A stretch of 64,000 bases of DNA from Palsa-506 sp963755815 (GTDB taxonomy: Bacteria > Actinomycetota > Actinomycetes > Streptosporangiales > Streptosporangiaceae). The position numbers and the translations under genes were made by a program. The notes under the pieces are model-generated. The model ran no database searches, had not been told where the DNA came from, and saw only the letters and a list, made by a program, of their open reading frames with translations. Below, in pieces: positions 7,144 through 15,148 of the stretch (the stretch's first letter is position 1; each line of letters begins with the position of its first letter). The stretch is taken from the NCBI GenBank assembly GCA_963755815.1, contig CAVWLF010000004.1, forward strand, positions 1 through 64,000, in the 5' to 3' direction.

Positions 7144-7736
7144 GCGTCACGCATAACCGGCACGGGCTCAGGCTGAAGCTGTACCGGAGCCCGCATGGCG
7201 GCCTGACCGCTGACCCGGAGCAGGCGTCGCTGTTCCAGCGGGCCGCTGACTGGACGTCAGCGGCGATGGGCCGGCCAGCCAACATCGTGATCTGGCTGGT
7301 CGCTGTCATCGCCTGGACGCTCACCTTCGCGATCGGCGGCTCGCACATATCCAGCGGTCACTGGCTACCCGCGTGGTTTACCTCGCAAGGTTTCAACTTT
7401 CCCTTGAATCTCGTCACTACCGTCGCCGAGCTGTTCATCGGATTTCTGGTCGGGGCGGCGTCGAACCGCTCCGAACGCAACCTGGAGGCGACGCTGGGCC
7501 GGATCGAGCAGCTGGAACGGTCAGTGGACGAGCAGGCCAAGACGAGCCTGACGCTGCTGCGGTCGAACACGGACCTGATCACGCAGATGCCCCAGCTGCA
7601 GACGGCCGCCAACACGATGCTCAGCCGCCTGGAAGACATGAACGCCGAGCTGAACGCCATCCGCGCGGCGGTCGCCCCAGGAGTCCCCGATCCCGCGAAG
7701 GGCACCGGCACGGACAGCACCGCACCGGATCGCTGA
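7140..7736 (+). CDS. Two-helix membrane protein, low-affinity iron permease-like
   Basis: 198 residues from ATG 7140; SVTHNRHGLRLKL begins the conserved part. A cytoplasmic N-terminus (FQRAADWTSAAMGRP) is followed by helix 1 (NIVIWLVAVIAWTLTFAIG) and helix 2 (LNLVTTVAELFIGFLVGAAS). Then comes a coiled coil from about residue 115 (NRSERNLEATLGRIEQLERS) to about 170. The layout resembles the low-affinity iron permease family (PF04120), though the match is by architecture only, and iron transport is not shown. The 18-codon frame at 7087 overlaps its start by four bases. Confidence 0.55.
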   Translation: MSVTHNRHGLRLKLYRSPHGGLTADPEQASLFQRAADWTSAAMGRPANIVIWLVAVIAWTLTFAIGGSHISSGHWLPAWFTSQGFNFPLNLVTTVAELFIGFLVGAASNRSERNLEATLGRIEQLERSVDEQAKTSLTLLRSNTDLITQMPQLQTAANTMLSRLEDMNAELNAIRAAVAPGVPDPAKGTGTDSTAPDR

Positions 7737-7816
7737 TATCCCGGTGGTTTCGCCGGCTTCTTCGGGGGCATCCGTGACCGGGCTTGCTGCCCAGAGCAGG
7801 AAAACGGAGGCCCGTC

Positions 7817-8716
7817 ATGGAAACGGTCGCGGTGGTCGCGCACGCTGGCAAGAGCATGGGCGGTGGCCTGCCGGAACTCCGGGAACTGCTGGCCCGGGAG
7901 GGGATCAGCGATCCGCTCTGGTACGAGGTGCCGAAGAGCCGCAAGGCGCCCAAGCGCGTTCGTCAGGCGATAGCGCGCGGTGCCGGGCTGATCTTCATCT
8001 GGGGAGGTGACGGGATGGTCCAGCGCTGCATTAACGCGGTCGCCGGGACGGAGGCTGAGCTGGCCATCCTGCCCGCCGGCACGGCGAATCTGCTGGCGGC
8101 CAACCTGCGCATCCCGGACGACCTAGCCGACGCGGTGCGCGTCGGGCTGTACGGCGGGCTGCGCCGGCTGGATACGGGATCAGTGAACGGCGAGCACTTC
8201 GCGGTGATGGCCGGCGCCGGATTCGACGCCAGCATGATCAAGGATGTGAGCGGGAAGATGAAGCGGCGCTTCGGCCGGGCCGCGTACCTCTACACCGGGA
8301 CCAAGAACCTCAGCGCGCGCCGGGTAAAGGCAGTTATCGAAGTGGACGGCCAGCGCTTCTTCAAAGGCCGGGTCTCGTGCGTCCTGGTCGGGAACGTGGG
8401 CAAGATACTCGGCGGGATCGAGGCGTTCCCCGGCGCGCGGCCGGACGACGGGCTGCTGGAACTCGGCGTGGTCACCGCGAAGAATCCGGTCGAGTGGGCC
8501 CGCACGCTGACCCGGGTCGCGCTCGGCAAGCCGGGCAAGTCACCGTTCGTGCAGGTCACCAGGGGGAAGCGCGTCCGGCTGCGGTGCGACCGGCCATTCC
8601 CGTACGAGCTTGACGGTGGCGCACGGCCGGCGGCCAAGATGATCCGGATCAAGGTCCATCCGGCCTCGGTCCGGATCCGCGTCCCGGTGGACGCGGCAGC
8701 AGGACCATCCGCCTGA
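7817..8716 (+). CDS. Diacylglycerol/lipid kinase family protein
   Basis: 299 residues; starts at ATG 7817 after ACGGAGG. DagK catalytic domain at about residues 1-130 with the nucleotide-binding GGDGMVQRCINAV and the LPAGTANLLAANL motif, and a beta-sandwich C-terminal domain (ALDGGARP-like 'ELDGGARPAAKMIRIKV' near 270-290). Family members phosphorylate diacylglycerol or related lipids with ATP at the membrane face. The phospholipase-C-like gene begins 35 bases downstream on the same strand, suggesting co-transcription and a shared role in membrane lipid turnover (inferred). Confidence 0.88.
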   Translation: METVAVVAHAGKSMGGGLPELRELLAREGISDPLWYEVPKSRKAPKRVRQAIARGAGLIFIWGGDGMVQRCINAVAGTEAELAILPAGTANLLAANLRIPDDLADAVRVGLYGGLRRLDTGSVNGEHFAVMAGAGFDASMIKDVSGKMKRRFGRAAYLYTGTKNLSARRVKAVIEVDGQRFFKGRVSCVLVGNVGKILGGIEAFPGARPDDGLLELGVVTAKNPVEWARTLTRVALGKPGKSPFVQVTRGKRVRLRCDRPFPYELDGGARPAAKMIRIKVHPASVRIRVPVDAAAGPSA

Positions 8717-8751
8717 GCGGCCGGCGGCCAGCGCAGAAAGGTGCTGAGATC

Positions 8752-10218
8752 GTGTGGGAACGGCTCGAACGGCATGAGATGAGGCGCGCTCGGCGCCGCG
8801 GCGGCGGCCAGCACCCGGACCGGCCGCCCGGGTCACGGCCCGTGCCGTCCCGGCCCGCCGGGACTGATCTGCTCCCGCAGATCGAGCACATCGTGGTCCT
8901 GATGATGGAGAACCATTCCTACGACAACTATTTCGGCATGCTGCAGGGCCGCGGCGAGGGCTTCCCGATCGGTGCCGACGGCGAGCCCGCGGTGTGGAAC
9001 CGGGGCACCGGCGGCGAGTCCGTCCGCGCGCACCACCTGCACTCCACGGACCAGCATCCGCAGGCGCCATCGCAGAGCTGGCACGCAAGCCATCTGCAGC
9101 TGGGCGACGGAAACTGCGAGGGGTTCGTGGCCAGCACCCAGAAGGTGCTGCCCGAGGCCGATGACGCCGCGGCCGTGGGCATGGGCTACTGGACCGGGGA
9201 GGACCTGCCTTTCTATTACGGCCTGGCCCGGACCTTCCCGCTATGCGACCGCTGGTTCAGCTCCTGCATGGGCCCGACGTTCCCCAACCGCCGATTCCTG
9301 ATCGCGGGCACGGCGCACGGCCTCATCGATGACCTGTCGGTCGACCTGCTCGACTACCCGCCCGCCGGGACCATCTTCGACATGCTCACCACCTGCGGGA
9401 TCTCCTGGGCCAACTACCACCCGGTAGCCGGGGACAAATCCGTGGCCCGGCGGTACGCGCATCACAAGCGCCGGATGGCCAGGCGCCGGCTGCTCTCGCT
9501 GGGCCGCTCAGTCCGGACCGTGACCCAGGGCCTGCAGAAGGACCTGCAGTTCACGGCCGACCTTTTCCCGCTGGGCCTGGCCCGGTACATGCAGCATGTC
9601 CGCAGCACCGACCAGTTCTTCGCGGATGCCGACGACGGTACGCTGCCCGCCTTCAGCATCGTGGATCCCGATTTCGACAACTACTCCGAGGAGAACCCGC
9701 AGGACATCCGGAAGGGCGAGAGCTTCGCCGCCGAGGTGATCAACCGGGTCATGCACGGCCCGGGATGGCCACGGACCCTGCTGATCTGGGTGTATGACGA
9801 GCACGGCGGTTACTACGACCATGTCTCGCCGCCTGCGGCGATCCCGCCCGATGACGTACCGGGACGCAGCCTGATCGGAAGTCCGACGCGGCTGCAGACG
9901 CTGCTGCGGCCGCTCTTCCCCGGCATGGTCCACGACGCCGAGAAAATGACCCAGGGCCCGCATTACTACGACCAGTACGGATTCCGGGTGCCTGCGGTGA
10001 TCGTGTCGCCGTATGCGCGGCCGGATTACGTCTGTTCCGATGTGCTTGACCACACCTCCGTGCTGAGGCTGCTGGAGCAGAAGTGGAACCTGCCCGCCCT
10101 GACCGCGCGGGATGCGGCGGCCAGCGCGCCGCTCAGTGCGCTGGATCTGGCCAGCCCGCCGGCCTTCCTGAAGGTCCCCTCCCTGCCGGAGCCCAGCCTG
10201 AAGTGGGGCACCTGGTAG
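8752..10218 (+). CDS. Phospholipase C-type phosphoesterase
   Basis: 488 residues from GTG 8752. The phosphoesterase family (PF04185; acid phosphatase/phospholipase C) begins at IEHIVVLMMENHSYDNYFGM with the metal-site 'MMENHSYD'. Further family landmarks are GPTFPNRRFLIAGT, 'IVDPDFDNYSEENPQD' and 'LLIWVYDEHGGYYDHV' (metal-binding DEHGGYYDH). No signal peptide or TAT motif precedes the domain; the N-terminus is basic and arginine-rich, so it is probably cytoplasmic or an alternative start has been missed. It follows the lipid kinase by 35 bases. Substrate (phosphatidylcholine or another phosphodiester) is not determined. Confidence 0.85.
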   Translation: MWERLERHEMRRARRRGGGQHPDRPPGSRPVPSRPAGTDLLPQIEHIVVLMMENHSYDNYFGMLQGRGEGFPIGADGEPAVWNRGTGGESVRAHHLHSTDQHPQAPSQSWHASHLQLGDGNCEGFVASTQKVLPEADDAAAVGMGYWTGEDLPFYYGLARTFPLCDRWFSSCMGPTFPNRRFLIAGTAHGLIDDLSVDLLDYPPAGTIFDMLTTCGISWANYHPVAGDKSVARRYAHHKRRMARRRLLSLGRSVRTVTQGLQKDLQFTADLFPLGLARYMQHVRSTDQFFADADDGTLPAFSIVDPDFDNYSEENPQDIRKGESFAAEVINRVMHGPGWPRTLLIWVYDEHGGYYDHVSPPAAIPPDDVPGRSLIGSPTRLQTLLRPLFPGMVHDAEKMTQGPHYYDQYGFRVPAVIVSPYARPDYVCSDVLDHTSVLRLLEQKWNLPALTARDAAASAPLSALDLASPPAFLKVPSLPEPSLKWGTW

Positions 10219-10381
10219 CAACGATGACCGCCCGGCATGCGTGAGTGGCGGGAACCGGGGTAATGGCGAGTCGCCCGGCAGGAACATCGCCCACGGCGCA
10301 CCCGCGCCGGCCCGGCTCGCCCGGCGGGCGACCGGCCAGGCGATGGTCACAGCGGCCTTTGAGGATGAGGTGATCGGCCCG

Positions 10382-11212
10382 ATGCGATCGACAAGCACGC
10401 AGCAGCCCGCGCAGGTATCCGCCCGCGCCAGGCGCGCATCCGATAGCCCGGCGGCGCACGCCCTGGCCCGGGCCGGCCTCGCGGCCCGCGGGGTCATCTA
10501 CATCCTGATCGGCTGGGTCGCGATCCTGGTCGCGGTCGGCCACAGCTCGAAGGAGGCCGACCAGCAGGGTGCCTTGCAGCTGCTGGCCGGCAAGCCCTAC
10601 GGGCTGGTATCCCTCTGGCTTCTCGGCATCGGATTCGCCGGTTACTCGCTCTGGCGGCTCAGCGAAGCCGCGTTCGGCGTTACCGGCGAGGGAAACGGCG
10701 CCGGCCCCCGATTGAAATCACTGGCCCGCGCCGTGGTGTACGCCGGCTTCGCCTACCTGACCTTCACGATCATCGCGGGTTCTCAGGGCAGCCAGAGCCG
10801 GCGGCAGCAGGACCTGACCGCCAAGATCATGCATCACCCCGGGGGCCGCTGGCTGGTCGGCATCGCCGGGCTGGTCATCGTGATCGTCGGGCTCGCCCTG
10901 GTGGTGGAAGGCCTGCGCCGCAAGTTCATGAAGTTCATGCAGACGGACCAGATGAGCCCGCGGGTGCGCCGCATAGTCGAGCGGCTCGGCATGGTCGGGA
11001 CTACCGCGCGCGGCGTGGTGTTCGCGCTGGCCGGCGTCCTGGTGATAGAGGCGGCCGTCGCTTACCGGCCGGCCAAGGCGGGCGGGGTGGACAAGGCGCT
11101 GCACACCCTGCGCAATCAGCCCTTCGGGGAGTATCTGCTCTTCATCGCCGCCCTCGGCCTGGTCGTGTTCGGCGTTTACGCTCTCTGCGAGGCCCGCTGG
11201 CGAAAGGTCTAG
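10382..11212 (+). CDS. DUF1206 membrane protein
   Basis: 276 residues with about six hydrophobic helices in three internally similar halves. Each repeats a pattern of 'LARAGLAARGVIYILIGWVA', 'SLARAVVYAGFAYLTFTI' and 'TTARGVVFALAGVLVIEAAV', which is the DUF1206 repeat. Start ATG 10382 (MRSTSTQQ) was chosen because GAGGTGA lies at the correct distance and homology starts soon after. The function is unknown; members are actinobacterial inner-membrane proteins. A fragment of this gene recurs at 18735-18845. Confidence 0.85.
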   Translation: MRSTSTQQPAQVSARARRASDSPAAHALARAGLAARGVIYILIGWVAILVAVGHSSKEADQQGALQLLAGKPYGLVSLWLLGIGFAGYSLWRLSEAAFGVTGEGNGAGPRLKSLARAVVYAGFAYLTFTIIAGSQGSQSRRQQDLTAKIMHHPGGRWLVGIAGLVIVIVGLALVVEGLRRKFMKFMQTDQMSPRVRRIVERLGMVGTTARGVVFALAGVLVIEAAVAYRPAKAGGVDKALHTLRNQPFGEYLLFIAALGLVVFGVYALCEARWRKV

Positions 11213-11356
11213 GGGCGCCGCCAGAGCGGGAGGACGGCAATGAAGGATGACGCAGCACGCCCGGCCGGCTTAGCTGGAGCCGGGGCGGCACCCGGTGTGC
11301 CGGTGGCGCCGCACGCTCCACGCGGCGGGCATGAATCTAGTCGGGGTGATCCGGGG

Positions 11357-12955
11357 TCAGCCCAAGACCACCTGTTCGCCGGGGCCCGATTGCTGGGGAT
11401 CTGGCTGGCGCATCATGAGGAACGAGATGAGCAGCCCAAGCAGGCCGGCGATGATGGGAATCAGGAGCGCCACCTGAAGGGCGCGGTGGGTGGCCTGGGT
11501 GTTGATCCTGATGATCTCGTCCTGGGTTTTCTGCGGCTGGCCGGCGAGCTGCTTCTGGAGCTGAGTGGTGCTGACCACTTCGGCGTCGTGCTCCAGGACC
11601 TTGGCGACCTGCTGCTGCTGCGCCCCGGAAAGCACGGTGCTCGACTTGGCCATATTGGTGAAACCAAGAGACAGCGCCGCCAGCAGGATGGCGCCGGCGA
11701 ACGCCAGCCCGAACGACAGCCCGAACGACCCGCCCGCCGAGTTCACCCCAGCCGCCTCGCTCACCCGTTCCTCGGAGATCGGGGCCAGCGTGTAGTTGTT
11801 GAGCTGAGAGACCATCAGCCCCAGCCCCGATCCCGCGATTATCAACGGCACCACCAGATACCAGCCTGACGTCGCCCGGGGCACGATCGGCTCCATGGCA
11901 ATCATCCCGACCGTGAACAGCGCGAATCCGGCCCGGATGAGGCTCGCCGGACGCCGCTTCCCCGCTCTTTTCCCAGCGACCAAGGCGACGGCAAACATGC
12001 TGAGCGAGAGCGGAGCGATGGACAGGCCGGCCTCCATCGCGTTGTACTCGAGCACGATCTGCAGGTAGATCGGCAGCGCGATCATCGTGCCGCCCAGGCC
12101 GATCTGCTGAAGCAGCTGTCCCGAGACTCCGAACCTGAACAGCTTGGCCTTGAACAGGTCCGGGTCCAGCAGCACCGCCTTGCCGGCGCGCTTGCGCCGC
12201 ACCAGCCACCACGCCAGGAGCCCCAGCGAGACCACCCCGAGCGCAAGCAGCAGACCGACCGCCTCACCGCCTTCCTGCCACACCAGGATGCCCAGCACCA
12301 CGCCGCCCATGCCGAGAACAGACAGGATGGCACCCACGACATCCACGCGCCGCGATCCGGTGTATTCCACATCACGGACCAGCCTGATGCCCAGCAGCAC
12401 GACCGCGATGATGACGTCTTCAAGCAGAAACGCGATCCGCCACGACAGGTAGGTCGTGATAAACCCGCCCAGCAGCGGGCCCACGGCGGCGGCGATCGCG
12501 GCCGCCGCTCCGACCAGCGCATAGGCCTGCCGCTGCGCTCCGCCCTCGAAGTTGCCGTGGATCAGTGACTGCATCGCCGGCAGCAGCAGCGATGCGCCGA
12601 GCCCGCCCACGATCGCCCAGAAGATGATGACCACGATCAGCCCTTGCGAGACCGCCATGGCCAGGGCCCCGATCGCGTAGCCGACCAGGCCCAGCACATA
12701 GGCGCGCTTGCGCCCGATCAGATCGCCCACCTTGCTGCCGATCAGGATGAACGCCGCCGACACCAGCGCCTCAAGCGCGATTGCCGACTGCACCCCGCTC
12801 ACAGTCGTATGCAGATCGTGCACCACCGCTGAGATGGATACGTTCATTACCGATGTGTCCACGACCAGGACGAACATCGCCATCGCCAGCAGGATCGCCA
12901 GCCTGCGGTCTCCCTTGGCCAGCTGAGGAGCGCTGGTGCCTGACTCGCCAGTCAC
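11357..12955 (-). CDS. MFS drug-efflux transporter, DHA2 (EmrB/QacA) type
   Basis: 532 residues, GTG start at 12953-12955, with about 14 membrane helices. The DHA2 signatures are visible: VVDTSVMNVSISAV in helix 1 (motif D1), 'GSKVGDLIGRKRAYVLGLVG' for motif A, and 'LLGGFITTYLSWRIAFLLED' for motif C. Proton-driven export of hydrophobic compounds is the family role. A cytoplasmic loop near 455-505 is glutamine-rich and probably coiled. It is convergent with the DUF1206 gene; the 144-base gap shows no clear terminator. There is no adjacent regulator, so inducer and substrate are unknown. Confidence 0.9.
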   Translation of the reverse strand: MTGESGTSAPQLAKGDRRLAILLAMAMFVLVVDTSVMNVSISAVVHDLHTTVSGVQSAIALEALVSAAFILIGSKVGDLIGRKRAYVLGLVGYAIGALAMAVSQGLIVVIIFWAIVGGLGASLLLPAMQSLIHGNFEGGAQRQAYALVGAAAAIAAAVGPLLGGFITTYLSWRIAFLLEDVIIAVVLLGIRLVRDVEYTGSRRVDVVGAILSVLGMGGVVLGILVWQEGGEAVGLLLALGVVSLGLLAWWLVRRKRAGKAVLLDPDLFKAKLFRFGVSGQLLQQIGLGGTMIALPIYLQIVLEYNAMEAGLSIAPLSLSMFAVALVAGKRAGKRRPASLIRAGFALFTVGMIAMEPIVPRATSGWYLVVPLIIAGSGLGLMVSQLNNYTLAPISEERVSEAAGVNSAGGSFGLSFGLAFAGAILLAALSLGFTNMAKSSTVLSGAQQQQVAKVLEHDAEVVSTTQLQKQLAGQPQKTQDEIIRINTQATHRALQVALLIPIIAGLLGLLISFLMMRQPDPQQSGPGEQVVLG

Positions 12956-13049
12956 AGCAGGTTCGTCCTCCCACGGTCATGCGCCTTCCGGCTGCAGGCG
13001 AACGGCGCGCCCTTCGCTCCATCGCGGCCCTGACCCGGCCGTCTCAGTC

Positions 13050-14804
13050 TCACGGATCTTCACCGCATCCGCCAGGACTTGTGAATCGGGAACCATCTCC
13101 GCTGGCGGCTGTCTGCGCCTCCACCGCGTGATCGACGTTTCCGTGGATGTTCTCCTCGCCGATGCCGCCGAGGATGCCGTCGCGCGCCAGCAGATCGCGG
13201 ACGGCCGGCTTGAGCCGGGCAAGTCGCAGGGTAATGCCTGCTTGCCCGGTGAGCTCGTGGATCTCGCGCATCTTCGCCGAGCCCTGCGAGTCGATGAAGT
13301 CAATTCCCTCGCAATCGAGCACGATCCCGGTGATACCGGGCATAGATAGTGCGACCTCCCGGACCCGGTCTTCCAGCGCATCGGAGGTAGCAAAGAACAA
13401 ACCGCCGTCCAGCCGGAGAACCACCACACCGGGGTACTGCTCATCGCCAGGATGGTCATCCAGGCCCCGGAAGACATGGGTGCCACGCTCGCGCCCCATC
13501 AGGGGCATGTGGGGCCGGGTCGCTACCGAGATGAGCCAGATCAGCGAGAGCCCGATCCCGACCATCACCCCGGCGAGCACCCCGACCAGCAACGTCGCGA
13601 TGATCGCCGCGATCGCGATCCAGAAGTCGAACCGCGCCACCCTGGCCAGGCGGCGCATCTCGGGCAGGTCCATCATCCCCATGACCACCGCCTCGATGAT
13701 CAGGGCGGCCAGCACGGGCTTGGGCAGTACCGAAAAGACCGGAGCCAGCACCAGGAGGGTGAGCAGGACCGTCACGCCGGAGGTGAGCGAGGCCAGGCCG
13801 GTGCGCGCACCGGAGTGGTCGTTCAGTGAACTCGCGGACAAGCTGGTGGAGACCGGCATCCCCTGAAACAGGCCCGCGCCGACGTTGGCCATGCCCTGCG
13901 CGGCCGATTCCTGGTTGATTTCGATGCGGTAATGGTGCCGGGCCGCGAACGTACGCGCGTCTCCGGCGGTCTGGGAGAACCCGATCAGGACCAGCGCGAC
14001 CGCCGCCAGCGCAATCGTGCTGGCGTGATCACCCAGCAGCTGAAGGCTGGGGACCTGCAGCGCCGGAAGCCCGCGCGGGATCTCGCCGACCAGGGCCACC
14101 CCGTGGGCGCCGAGATCGAAAAGCCACGACGCCAGCAGACCACCCACGACCAGGACCAGGGCGCCGGGGACGCGCGGCGCGATCACCCTGACCCCGAACA
14201 CCACCACCAGCGCCGCGGCGCCGACGGCCACCGTCAGCAGGTGCGCATCGCCGAGCGTCCCGAACCAGGACCACAGCTCGTGCAGCGGGTTCGCGCCGCT
14301 GACTTTCGTGCCCGTCAGCTTGGGAAGCTCGCCGATCACGACGTCGATCGCCGCCCCGAACAGGAAGCCAGTGACGACGGCCCGGGACAGGAACTGCGCG
14401 ATCCACCCCATCTTGAGGACCGCAAGAACGAGGAACAGCACGCCAGAGACCAGAGTGATCAGGGCCACGAAGGAAGCCACGTCCTGGATCCCCGTGATCC
14501 CGGCCACCGCGACGGCGCTCGCGGCCACCGCCGCCAGTCCCGAACTCGGCCCGGTCGAGATCTGCCGGCTCGTCCCGAAGACCGCATACAGGATCGCGCC
14601 CGCGGCCGCCGCGTACAGGCCGTTCTGCAGCGGGATCCCCGCGATACCGGCATAGCCGAGATTCTTCGGGACGATCAGGGCGGCGACGGTGACCCCGGCG
14701 ATGAGATCTCCCCGGAGCCAGCGGCGCTCATACGAACGGATCCATCCAGCCATGGGCACAAACCGCCACCAGCCCCGGTCCGGAACTGACTGGGTCGCCG
14801 TCAT
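13050..14804 (-). CDS. SulP family anion permease with STAS domain
   Basis: 584 residues; ATG at 14802-14804. The first 400 residues contain about ten to twelve membrane helices, with the SulP signature 'PKNLGYAGIAGIPLQNGLYA' near 45-65 and 'GLFQGMPVSTSLSASSLNDH' near 310. The last 120 residues form a cytoplasmic STAS domain (VVVLRLDGGLFFATSDA, then IVLDCEGIDFIDSQGSAK). The family moves sulfate, bicarbonate or other anions coupled to sodium or protons. No sulfur-assimilation or carbonic-anhydrase gene is adjacent, so the anion is open. Confidence 0.92.
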   Translation of the reverse strand: MTATQSVPDRGWWRFVPMAGWIRSYERRWLRGDLIAGVTVAALIVPKNLGYAGIAGIPLQNGLYAAAAGAILYAVFGTSRQISTGPSSGLAAVAASAVAVAGITGIQDVASFVALITLVSGVLFLVLAVLKMGWIAQFLSRAVVTGFLFGAAIDVVIGELPKLTGTKVSGANPLHELWSWFGTLGDAHLLTVAVGAAALVVVFGVRVIAPRVPGALVLVVGGLLASWLFDLGAHGVALVGEIPRGLPALQVPSLQLLGDHASTIALAAVALVLIGFSQTAGDARTFAARHHYRIEINQESAAQGMANVGAGLFQGMPVSTSLSASSLNDHSGARTGLASLTSGVTVLLTLLVLAPVFSVLPKPVLAALIIEAVVMGMMDLPEMRRLARVARFDFWIAIAAIIATLLVGVLAGVMVGIGLSLIWLISVATRPHMPLMGRERGTHVFRGLDDHPGDEQYPGVVVLRLDGGLFFATSDALEDRVREVALSMPGITGIVLDCEGIDFIDSQGSAKMREIHELTGQAGITLRLARLKPAVRDLLARDGILGGIGEENIHGNVDHAVEAQTAASGDGSRFTSPGGCGEDP

Positions 14805-14991
14805 CGGTTCACCGGTGATCGCTGGCCTGGACGTGGCAGCCGCCGTCCTGGTCGCGGATGATCACCGCGATCGCGGCCGGCTGGCCTATGCTCTGTGCTG
14901 CTGACGGCGCACAACATCTGTTGATCCTGGTGCAAATGCGCCGCCAACTCGTCACCTTCCACGGGTGATGTTGGCCGGTTCCGGTCCGCAT

Positions 14992-15009
14992 TCACCCTCG
15001 TGAGGGTGA
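14992..15009. promoter_or_regulatory. Dyad TCACCCTC-GT-GAGGGTGA (candidate operator)
   Basis: A perfect 8-bp-arm palindrome with only two bases between arms, too tight for an RNA hairpin and typical of a protein-binding dyad. It lies in the 344-base gap (14805-15148) between divergent SulP and alpha/beta-hydrolase genes; nothing else in that gap is recognisable. The binding protein is unknown. Confidence 0.45.
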
Positions 15010-15148
15010 GACGCGCAACGGGGGAACGCGAGATTCTTGCGGTGGTCTCGCCTCGATGCGGGAAGACTGCCCGGACAACCCTGGAGACGGTGACTTACGC
15101 TCCTGGGCATCGGGATAGCCGTTTAGCGATCGCCAGGAAGAGGTAGCC

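Noticed and set aside
8716..8751. Possible terminator between lipid kinase and phosphoesterase
   Set aside because: No strong stem; the 35-base gap is better read as within an operon.
13147..14789. Long plus-strand open frames opposite the SulP gene
   Set aside because: They are antisense to a clear membrane transporter and consist of arginine- and serine-rich low-complexity translations typical of GC-rich shadow frames.
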